A DNA stretch of 64,000 nucleotides, taken from contig NC_088914.1 in assembly GCF_963576675.1 (NCBI RefSeq), positions 84,380,441 to 84,444,440 on the forward strand, in the 5' to 3' direction. This DNA comes from Euphorbia lathyris (lineage: Eukaryota; Streptophyta; Magnoliopsida; Malpighiales; Euphorbiaceae). The notes under the pieces are model-generated. The model had not been told where the DNA came from. It saw nothing but the letters and a program-made list of their open reading frames with translations, and searched no databases. The position numbers and the translations under genes are program-made. Shown in pieces: positions 38,301-50,300 of the stretch; the first letter of the stretch is position 1, and each line of letters begins with the position of its first letter.

Positions 38301-41300
38301 AGTTCAAGCTTGGTTCGGGCTCGGTTTATTAAGAAAACTATTCGGTCGTGCGCAGCTCGTTAATTTTGTTCACGAACAACTTATTAATTATGTTGATAAG
38401 CAAGCTCATGAGAAAAACTCGTGAACAAATTGATAAATGAAAAATTGAAGTCGAAGGCAAGATTTCACACAAAACTACGTAGTTTTATATTCTCCATTTT
38501 ATAGAAGTATTATTATAAAAAATCAGACCGAACTTGCTCGTGAGTCTGTTCATAAACATTATAATCAAGTTTTTTTCACGAAACTATAACCGAGCATGAT
38601 CATGAACTTTCAAATCAAGTTTCGTAACGCTCAAACTCGACTCATTTACGAATCGAACCTCAAAATCATTCTCAAGTTGGACTCGTTTATAAAACCATCT
38701 GAACATAGTCGAGCTTTTTAAGTACACACTTTATCAATTTCTTATAATTTCAGTTACTTCCAATATTAGTTTCACCCACTTTCATGAAATGTGCTCCTCA
38801 TCATACTCTCTCCTATCAAACTACCTTTTTAGCTTTCTTAACTAGTCACAACCAAGGACATGGATGCACATGTGCACTACCCTATTGCTAATTTCATTAA
38901 TTATTTTCAGCTTTCATCATTACCCAATCTTTTCTTTCATTCCCCCACCCCCCCCCCCCCCCCTCCCCTTCCTATCAAACTTGTAGTATAAGTATGTAAT
39001 TTCCTTTTTGATTCAATAAGAAATAGTTAATTTCTAACTGATTTTATATCAATTTCTCAAAATTGTATCAGAGTTAAAAACACTCTTCTACTAATCTTCT
39101 TCTTCTCAAATCTCACTTCAATGGTGGTTGTAACTCATGATAGTCCTCACTATGTTGCAATAATGAGACGCCTACTCTTTTTCTTGTTTCTATTGTTCTC
39201 ACCAGACCTAACTATTGTTAGTGATCAAGATCGGTTAAGGTTGCTCTTATGTCTAAAAATAAATTTGGACTTGTTGATGGATCCATTGTAGCTCGAGCGG
39301 CTAAAGATCCTATGTATTCAAATGGGCAGAGGTGTAATACGTTGGTGGTTTCATGGCTCATTCATGCAGTTTCGTAGCAGATAGCACAAAGCATCATCTA
39401 AGGCTTATGATATATGGACGTATCTTCACAATCGTTTTTCACAAGGTGATTCATTGCGAATTTTAGAGATGGTGAAGGATATCCATAACTTCAAGAAAAA
39501 AAGCAATTGGAGTGACGAAGTATCACACTACAATAACAAATAGACATATTGCACATACTGTGACACAACAGGGTACAAAAAGGACACATGCTATAAAAAG
39601 CATGGATATCCTCCAAATTATAAAGGAAGGAATGTAGCTTTAGTTTAACCAAATTCTTTTAGTTTTACAGATTCAAAAGTTTTAGTTGCGCCAGTTTTTT
39701 ATGAGTACATTTGGCACAAGAGACTTGGACATTCGTCTTCACAAAGAATGCAAAAGTTAGAAGGCGTACTTTTACATTGTAATCTCAAGTGTCCAAGCCT
39801 TGTTATGTATGTCAATTATCAATGAAAAAGAAATTTCCATTTCAATTAAGCAATATTACTTTTTAGTCTGTTTTAACTTGATTCACATTGATATATAAGG
39901 GCCAATTAAAGAATCATTCACAAATCAACATTATTTTCTTAAAATAGTGGATGACTATAGCATATATATTTAGATTTTATTGATGAAAGGTAAGGGAGAG
40001 GCAAGATCATTATTGAAATATTTCGGTTCCTGCGCCAGCACACAGTTTCGTAAGAAAAATTATCAAGTCTGACAATGGCATAGAGTTCCATATGTTTGAT
40101 TTTTATGCAAATTTAGGCATTATTCACCCAAAATCTTGTCTTGAAACTCCTCAATAGAAAGGAAAAGTTGAGAAAAAACATCAGGATATCATGAATGTTA
40201 CTAGCGCGTTACTTTTGCAAAGTTCCTTACCCAAAACCTTCTTCCCTTTTGATGTTACTAAGGCAGTATACCTAATAAAGAGACTACCCTCTACAGTTAT
40301 ACATAACAACGCGCCTTTTACTAGTTGTACAAACATGAGCCAAACCTTACCAATCTTAGAGTATGTGGATGTTTATCCTAGTTAAGATTTTAAAAGTAAG
40401 GTCATGGCTCATTTAAGTCATAAAGCGGCCTATAATGAGCTGATTTTTTTTATTGAGTCATGTGTTCTCATATTATTATTTTTGTAAAATGTCTACTTAT
40501 TATATTCTAATAATATAAGCACGGACCTAGATCAGCTTGAGCTTTTGATATAAATCTCAAGCTCAACTAATTTTATGTGCGAGCCTAGATCAACCAGACT
40601 AAATGTGAGACATGTATGTCCAAGTTCGCTCTATAAAAGCGGGATAGTGAGTTGGTGAGATCCACAAAGGGTAAATTAAGCCTAAAATCAGTGAAAGTTC
40701 GGACAGTATTCCAATAAGGTCACAAAAAGTTAATTTTGTATTAATAAAATAATTCGCTTTTCCATTTTATACTAATAAAATCACTTTAAACATTTCAATC
40801 CAAATTCTCATCGAAAATATTGACTACAACGAGCTTAATCAATTCACGGCCATGAGAAATAGGGATTGATAAGTAGTTACCTTTGCCATGCCAAGAAACA
40901 TAGTCAAAATGCAGTAGAAAACATGAAACACTGCTAACACTGAAATGAAATTCTTAAGTTGTCCTACTCCTTCCCTTGATATCAATGATACCATTCCCTG
41001 CATTATTCATATAACCAATATAATTGTTAATTTTTCTTCTCCTACAAAACTTTTTTTTTATAGGAATTACTCAATTTTTAAAAATTATATCTTATTAATT
41101 AATTAATTATAGGTTTCTTAAATAACTTTTAAATGATATTTGAAAGAGTCAATTATATCACTAAAATTGGTAAAGATCACAACAAAGTTTAATATTAACC
41201 TTATGGTACAAAATCCTACTTTAATTTTGCTCTTGAAAAAAAAAACCCGCTCAATTTTGTCCTTTCATATATAAATATTCATGAAAATTGCAAAGAATCC

Positions 41301-44300
41301 CTTGAAAAAGTGTAAAATGATTTTGAGTTTCAACTAAATGGGCTAACATTGAAGCGTTTCGTACGACAAGCATAAAAGTAACTTTCTTAATTGACTCTAT
41401 TGTGGGAAATTAAATTTCCTAAATAATATCAAGGTCTAGAAAAGGAAAACGACCGGAACTACTAAAGTTAAGACTCGCCATCCGAAACCCATTCGTTGAC
41501 CCATTACATTCGAGCCCGTAAAAGAGAATTACTTGGCCCCATGGAAATGGGTATTGTAACATAATCTCTCGTTAAGTCTAAAAGATAAGGAAAATTACAC
41601 AGAAATTCATCTTTTTAAAACTATTTACAACTATATCAAGTCATAATTTTGGATTATATCAAACTAGTAAAATCAATACTTTTAATATATTTTAAAGATT
41701 AGAATTTATAAATTAGAAGTCTAGAATATATTTTCTAGGATTTATGATTTATAAATTGGAGCGTAAAATTTTTAAATCATGATGTAAAATCATAATATAT
41801 AGAGAATAATGACATATTAAGAATTAAGCTTGGTAATATGATTTAATTGTAATTTTGTACTTAATTATGATATTCATGTATTTAACGTAAAAAGATATAA
41901 AAAAGCATTTAAGGCCTCCAAGAAATAGGTGGGATTCTCTCTCTCCCCTTAATCACTCATGTCACTGACGCGATGGTTAGAGTGTATGCGGACGATCACT
42001 TCCGTCACATGTCAAGCAGCCCAAGCAACTTCAGTTTGATTATCACATCATTTTATGGGTTGTGCATAGAAAACACCAATGGTCCTTCCCCTTTCCATCC
42101 AAAGAACACTAAAATTAGTAGGAACTCCCCCTATAGTGCCAATGTCGACTAGGGAAATTATAGCCAGCTCTGACCAGAGAGGCAGTGGAGCTATTCACCA
42201 TCAACAAAAACCTAGAGTATAGTATCTTCATAGAGACAACTTCGGAGGACGGGACTATAACACCTACCAAGAAGCTAAGAGTATGTACAGTGGTTGTAAC
42301 TTAGAATGTTACAATTGTTTGCCACCTCACAATTAGAAACACTCACAAGAAGACATCCCACTATATTTATTTGTTGCTATACTATTTACGCTTAATCTAA
42401 CCTGTGCCATAAGGCACAGGTTTATGTATTAATTATGCTATTAAAAAAAGAAAAAGTAAGATCTAGAGGTATTAATTATGCTAATTAATAGGTATTAATT
42501 ACTTTCCTTTTTCGGTAAACCTCCAAAATTCCACCAATATATGTAGGGTAATTAATTTATTAGTCCTAATATTTTGAAAAAATATACTGTTTAGTCCTCG
42601 TATTTTAAAAAATACACGGTAAAGTTCCTGACCTTTTTCTCGATAAATTGTTTAGTCTTTCCGTCTGTTTGTTAAATTTTTTACCATTTAGGAAAACGGT
42701 AAGGACTAAACAGTTCACCAAGAAAAACGTTAAGGACATCGAGAAAAAGGTTAGGTACCTTACTGTATTTTTTTTTAAAACACATGGACTAAACAGTGTG
42801 TTTTTTAAAACACAGTGACTAAATAAATTAATTACCCATATATGCATGAGTTTTTTTTATTAAAGTTCTAATGATTAGTCCTCGTATTTTCAAAAACACA
42901 CGGTAAGGTTTCTAACCTTTTTCTCGATGAACTGTTTAGTCTTTCCGTCTGTTTGTTAAATATTTTACTGTTTAGGAAAACTGTAGGGACTAAACAGTTC
43001 ACCAAGAAAAACGTTAAGGCCATCGAGAAAAAGGTTACGGACCTTACTGTGTGTTTTTTAAAACACATGGACTAAACAGTGTGTTTTTGTCAAAATATAG
43101 GGACTAATAAATTAATTACCCATATATGCATGAGTTTTTTTATTGAAGTTCTAATCAGTGAGTTAGTCCTCGTATTTTTAAAAACACACAGTAAGGTTCC
43201 TAACCTTTTTCTCGATGAACTGTTTAGTCTTTCCGTCTGTTTGTTAAAATTTTTACCGTTTAGGAAAACGGTAGGGACTAAACAGTTCACCAAGAAAAAC
43301 ATTAAGGTCATCGAGAAAAAGGTTAGGAACCTTACTGTGTGTTTTTTAAAATATATGGACTAAACAGTGTGTTTTTTAAAACACAGTGACTAAACAGTAT
43401 GTTTTTATCAAAATATAGGAACTAATAAATTAATTACCCATATATGCATGAGTTTTTTTATTAAAATTCTAATGAGTGAGTTAATTATGTTTTATTAATT
43501 GCATATGATTACCTAGAAAAACTAAACATCTTTTTGAACAAAAAAGTGTATTAATTATGTCTTATCCTATGCCTTATGGCATAGGTTAGCCGGACCGTAC
43601 TATTTAATAGGGCTCACTTATCATACAATTATATTTATTATGCAATTAAAAATTATTTACCTAATTATTTACCCAAAAAGAATGCAAGGATTCTAAAAAA
43701 ATAAGAGATAGTGGCAGAGTGGGGTCCATTTAGTGTGTTGCTTCAGTTTGCAACTCATCACAAATTGTAACACCCATATTACAGGGTGTTTAATGGATGA
43801 GTGTTACAAGTAACAAACTTGTTTTTTTTTTGGTAGACAAAAGAAAGAAAACAACAAAGCACAACTTAACCTGGGATCAGCCTAGGAAAGCTGACCCCGA
43901 CCCTATCTTCAAGAAGAAGAGAAGAAAGAAAAGAAAGAGGACTAGAAAGAGTGGTAACTCCCAGCATCCCCTCATGTCCAGCAGCAGCCAGGCGATCAGC
44001 AATTCGGTTTTGCTCTCTGTAGATATGTCTGAAATCAACAGACTCAAAGACGGAAACAAGCCTCCTAATGGCTTTAATGAGGTTTTGGCTATTCAGACAA
44101 ATAGCATGATTATCGGAGATCATATCAATGGCCTCCTTATTGTCAGACTCCACAGAGAGCCTCTTGACACCCAGACTCCTGGCAAGCTTGATACCAGAGA
44201 GGATACCCCACAGCTCAGCTGAAAAAGACGAGCCCATACCCAGGTTATGAGTGAAACCAGACAACCAGGCTCCCCCTCCATCCCTCAAAACCCCTCCAGC

Positions 44301-47300
44301 CGCGATTCTCCCACTAATGAGACAAGAACCATCCGTATTAAGCTTCACCACCCCATCCTTAGGCCTAACCCAACCGACAAGATGAACCTCTTTCTTCTGA
44401 GTAGCTCTGGCCAGGGAATCCCCTTTAAAACTATCAATAACAGAAAGGAGCTTTTTCGAGAAAAACTCAGATAAGTTATGATTAAGAACCTTCCTCTCAC
44501 CAAAGATTTCCTCATTCCTCCACTTCCAAATTTGGTGGCAAATAATAGCAAAGATAATATCCCCATGCTCCAAATTGGCCAGTAACTTCCCACTCACCCC
44601 AAAGTAGAACCAGTCAGTCTCAGGATGGGCAAGGAAGGAAGGAAGAATGTGAGGAGGGAGAACTTTCTTCCAAACCTCAATACTCTTAGAGCAATCCCTA
44701 AGAGCATGACAAAGGGTTTCAATATGGCCTGTACACCTACTGCAGGCACCTGAGACCGCTAGATGCCTTCTGTGTCTATCAGCATTGGTAAGCAACCTAT
44801 CCTTCACTCCCAGCCAAAGGAAGCTCCTAATTCTGTAAGGGATCTTCAAACTTGTAACACCCATTAAACTTGCTCTAATGGAAAATCTCTGGAGTTTCTA
44901 GTTCACACAGGCCTAATAACCCGAAACCTAGACGCAGATGATCGAAGCTCAAAAGGTGATTCAAAAAGATCACCGGAAGTCCAGCCGCACAAGAAAGCCA
45001 GCAAGAAGAACCCAAGCGAATAACTCAAGAAATCAATGGGAACCCAACCCTTATATGGGAACACTTATAACTTTCATAAGCATGATCAATCTCTACTCTA
45101 ACGAGCACATCATATGCAATATTTCCCGCCACTATGGCCGTGGTGGCTCATGAATGGTACAAGGAATTGGAGCTGAATCCATCAATTCGACCTCCTCAAG
45201 TATCTATTTGTAGAGAGATTGACATCTGCCAAAGCTCCATACAACCTAATAGGCTAGCTAGCACGATTCCACCAGATGTCATGGCAGGTAAATTTCATAA
45301 ACCTAGAGGTGGCTATTTATGCTCTCATAAACGGAACCAATTATGAGATCATATTTATATAAGAAGCTACAACCCTCAACCTTTGGAGCCTTTGGAAGAC
45401 TTAACCTCAACAACGACCATATCTTTAAACTAGGGACACAACTCTCCTCAATCCTAGTAGACAACGTCAAGGGAATCTTGGCACAACATGTTTTTTTCGC
45501 ATTGACTACCTCCAAAATTGTTGGAGTCCCATCTGGTCATGGGTTTTTCCAAATAACCTCAAGGGCCATAAAGGGGTGGGGAGAGACTTCTGACGTGGAA
45601 AATGGGTTTTTTTTCCGAAGGCCCGTAAAGGGAAAAGGCACGGAAACGCTGAATCAAAAACTCGCAGTCCGAATCCTGTTAGTCAATCTATTACGCCGGA
45701 GCCCTCCAAGAAGGATAGTTGGGCCATATGGATAAGGGACTGTAAGGTAATCTCCCATCAAGTTTAAAGCCTATAAAAGGGCATGTAAGACCTTCAAGAA
45801 AGTGTTAAGGTTATTATAGTCTTACGGTTCCAAATTGAGATGCCCTAGACTTGGTCCATCTAATTTGAATTCTCCTTATCTCTGTATTATTATCTGTTGT
45901 AACAACTCCTATTTTGTAGCTACCTCATCTGTACAATCTCTTTAAATACTACTTGTAAATCCCAATTCAATCACAGAGAAATACAACTCTTTCATGGTAT
46001 GGAGCCACTCAGAGGTTTAACAACTCTGACCTTTTTTTTTCTCTTCTTCTCTTCTTCTCGAGTTTTTCTTCTGCCATGGCCAACACTAATTCTGCTCAAT
46101 GCAGTTCCAATGCCAATTCCCCTTCCTTCTCTTCCCTTACATCTCAAATCTCAGAAAAATTAACTCCTACCAATTACTTGATCTGGAAAACTCAAATTCT
46201 TCCAATTCTAAAAGGCCACAAATTGGCAAGTCACATTGATTCCTCCAAACCTGTTCCTCCAAAGAATCTGCCGACAGGTGCTCCCAATCTTGCCTTTGAA
46301 GAATGGGAACAAAAAGACCAACAGGTCTTGAGTTTAATAATTTCTTCTCTTACCAAGGGTGTAATCCCTCAAATTGTTGGCGCTGAAACTGCAGCCACTG
46401 CTTGGGACAAGCTTACTAAATCCTATTCTGTTGGATCAAAGGCTATGAAGCGTGATCTAAAGCTACGTCTTCATGAGCTTCGTCAAAACAATGATACTGT
46501 TGTTGTGTATCTTCACCGTGCCAAATCAATTTCTGATGAACTTACTGCCTTGCAGAGTCCAATTGAATCTGATGAGTTTATTTCAACTATTCTTCAAGGG
46601 CTCAACGATCCTTATAAGCCCTTTACTAGGGCACTGAATGCAAGACATGAAGAAATTTCCTTTGATGATCTGACTGGGCTTCTTCTCTCTGAAGAAAGAC
46701 AAATTAATCGTGAAAATATGGCTGCATCTTTCACTCCTTCTGTTCATTATTCTGCTCGCACGCAAGGCCGTGGATGGAGCCGTGCTCGCTCCCATTCTTT
46801 CCCACCTTCTACTGGCCGTGGAATTCTGCCACTTCCACATTACAGTAAACAAATTAGGAGCTCATCTTCTCCACTGGATGTTACCTCTCTCACTTGTCAT
46901 AATTGTAAAGGGACTGGACATATTGCAAAACAATGTCCTTCGCCACGTTTTCCCCGTAACCAGCGAACCTCCTTCAAACCCGCCTCCAACATGGTTGTTT
47001 CTTCACATTCGGCTTCTACTGATTGGCTATTGGATTCGGGTGCCACTCATCATCTTACAGCTGATCTCGGGAATCTTCATGTTCACAATGAATATAGTGG
47101 TCCTGAAGAAGTTGTTGTAGGTAATGGCCATTCTATCCCTATTTCCCATATTGGTAATTCTTCGTTTTCAATTTCCAATGTTCCTGTTAAATTTCAACAA
47201 ATTCTTCATGTTCCTAAAACTGTGAATAATCTGCTTTCTGTTTCCTCTCTAACCCAATCTAACCCTATTTCTATTGAATTCTTTGCTAATCACTTTGTTT

Positions 47301-50300
47301 TGAAGGATTTGAAGACAAAGAAGGAGATTTATCGAGGATTCAATAAACATGGTCTTTACACCATGTCTCTTCCGTCCCCAAATCCATCTCGGGTTCAAGC
47401 ATTTAATATTAGTCTTCCGTTATGGCATGCCCGTTTGGGTCATGCTAATTATCCAATTGTTAAGAAAACTGTTGCTTTAAATAATCTCAAGTTTGATTCT
47501 AATAAAGATATCTCCTTATGTGACTCATGTTGCGTTAGTAAGGCACACCGCCTCCCTTTTACTTCTTCTTCCTTTGTTGCTTCTTATCCTTTGGAATTAG
47601 TATGTTCAGATGTTTGGGGCCCGGCTCCTGTAAATTCTCATGACAATTTTCGCTTCTATGTGACATTTTATGATCATTATAGTAAATTTACTTGGCTATT
47701 TTTTATTCGTTACAAATCGGAAGTCTTCAATGTCTTTGTCAAATTCCGTACACTAGTTGAAAAATATTTCAACCGACCAATTATTAATTTTCAATCTGAT
47801 TGGGGCGGTGAATTTCAAGCCTTGTCTAAATATCTAAGTGATCACGGAATTAATCAACGTGTTTCTTGCCCTTACACCCCTGAACAAAATGGGTGTGCGG
47901 AAAGAAAACACCGTCACATTATTGAAACGGGTCTTTCACTATTGTCTCATGCCAAATTGCCTAATCAATTTTGGACCTATGCATTTGATTGTGCTATATA
48001 TGTCATAAACCGATTACCATCTAAACTTCTTGATTACAAAACTCCATATGAAAAATTGTTTGGATGCGTACCGGATTATAACCTCTTTCGCCCTTTTGGT
48101 TGTTTGTGCTATCCTTGGCTTAAACCTTACAATTCAAATAAATTGCTTCCTCGTTCTCGTAAATGCATCTTTCTTGGCTATAGCAAGGTTCATAAAGGTT
48201 ATAAATGCTATGATTTACTTAACAACAAATTTTTTATCTCACGCCATGTTATTTTCAATGAACAGGAGTTTCCCTATCAAATGTTAGAACGTGAGTGGCA
48301 TCTTGAATCCGACTCCAATCATTCGAATGTGCCGGTTTCAGTCACTTTTCCAGCTGCTACACAACCATTCGCAGCTATACCGCCTACTGCTCCAACACAC
48401 CCACCAAATTACTCACCCAACACTATTACCTCACCTATTAGGGACATAATTCCCTTTCACCCTACTCCAGTACCTCCTCCTACACAAATTCTTCCTAATA
48501 CAACTCAGCCCCCTGCCCAGACCACTAAAAAGGTCCAGCCTACCCGAAAGGTCCAACCTACTCGAAATCACCCCATGGTAACCCGTAAGCAAACGGGATC
48601 ATTAAAACCTAAAGCCCTGCAAAGTATAACTACTGTCCCTACTCCCTCTTGCTACACTCAAGCTATGAAGAGTCCCGAATGGCGTGATGCTATGCGTGAA
48701 GAGTACAATGCTCTTATTACTAATGGCACTTGGGAATTAGTGCCCGAACATGAAGCTGCTAATACTATTGGAAGTCTTTGGGTCTATCGTGTCAAACTTA
48801 ATCCCGATGGCACTATTAGTCGACACAAGGCGCGCCTTGTTGCAAAGGGTTATCATCAACGACCCGGGTTTGATTACGATCAAACATTCAGCCCGGTTAT
48901 CAAACCCACAACCATTCGGTTAATTCTCTCCATTGCGGTAACATACTCTTGGTCCATTAAACAACTTGATGTTAGTAATGCCTTTTTGCATGGTACTTTG
49001 GATGAAGTTGTTTATATGCAGCAACCACCTGGCTTTGTGCATCCGGATTATCCGAATCATGTCTGTAAATTGAAGAAAAGTCTTTACGGTCTCAAACAAG
49101 CACCACGTATGTGGCATCGGTGCTTAACACAAGCCCTTTCCTCTCTTGGTTTTCAAAGCTCAAAGGCTGACTCTTCACTTTACTTCTTACGATTAAACGG
49201 TATTCAGCTCTATTGTTTAATTTATGTGGATGACATCTTAGTTACCGGTAATTGCACAACTTCTATTGACAAATTGGTGAAAGAGTTACAAAGGCGTTTC
49301 GCCATACGTGACCTCGGCAGATTATCTTACTTTCTTGGAATGGAAGCTTCTTGGAAAAATAATAATCTTCATTTATGTCATCAGAAGTACATTACTGATA
49401 TTCTTCAAAAGTCAAAAATGGATGAATCTAAGGGTATTTCTACTCCTAGTTGCACTAGCACAAAACTTAGTAGAGATGTGGGAGAACCATTCTCTGATCC
49501 TGGGTTATATCGTCGAATCGTCGGCGGCTTGCAATATGCGACAATAACACGCCCGGACATTTGTTATGCGGTAAATAAAGTAAGTCAGTTTCTTCATAGT
49601 CCAACTCTTGATCATTGGAAGGCTGTCAAACGCATCCTTCGCTATCTCAAATTTACACCTTCAGAAAGGAGTTAGATTCTTTCTCTCGCATCACTAACTT
49701 GATCGTGGGAGTGTATAAAAGAGACCGCTCCCAACATAAATCAAGGAAACGACCATCGAAATTTAGTCTCATTATCAAATTAGACTCTAAGAACAAAATT
49801 AACCCTTATATTTAATTTAAATGATTAAAAGACCATTTGCATTCAAGTTGATTTTATTAATTGTAAGAGAAAAGTTTGAATATCATTAAATACATTTTTA
49901 ATGACGTCCATCTTTTTTAAATTCGGGTGTACATATAAGTTTAGATTTTGTATACAAACCCCTGAAATTTGTTTTCTTTCAAAAAAAAATCATTGAATTT
50001 CACATTTTTCATTTATATGGTATTGCTTTGATCTTAATTTATGAAATACACCTTAAACTTAACTGACAGTGAAGCTGTCAATTAAATTTACCCAATTAAT
50101 CCGAAAAAATTACAAAAAGGAATATCTCCAACTCACCTTTGCCTGGCAAAAAGATTGGCCTATGCTGTCGGAGGAAAGACCAGAAACATGTGTTGTAGCA
50201 GCAAGTGAAATACGAGGATGTTTTTTACAAGGATGAAAGGAGTTAACAACATCTCCTCTCACACATATTTTTGATATTGGAACTTCTGATATTGTAAGAA

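Larger units (their letters stand above)
33140..40880 (-). other. MLO intron 4 (7.7 kb), Helitron and copia relics
   Basis: Contains the Helitron (33863-37939) and a degenerate copia element (about 38740-40500). The stretches 33140-33862 and 40500-40675 hold nothing I recognise. Confidence 0.85.
42285..44880. mobile_element. Possible TIR element hosting nested repeats
   Basis: The outer parts (GGTTGTAACTTAGAATGTTAC near 42292; CAAATTGTAACACCCATATTAC near 43760 in inverse sense) and an inner inverted pair (CCTGTGCCATAAGGCACAGG at 42402 versus CCTATGCCTTATGGCATAGG near 43566) suggest one larger inverted-repeat element. The foldback cluster and an L1 would be nested in it. Ends are approximate. 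Confidence 0.4.
40998..50136 (-). other. MLO intron 3 (9.1 kb), transposon-filled
   Basis: Includes LTR-like remnants (41380-42280), a tandem foldback cluster, an L1 fragment, unassigned DNA (44880-45990) and copia C (45995-49675). Between 49676 and 50136 I see only AT-rich sequence with a short LTR-like piece at the start. Confidence 0.85.

Noticed and set aside
42605..43363. Four reading frames with similar proteins
   Set aside because: They are translations of the three tandem foldback units on both strands.
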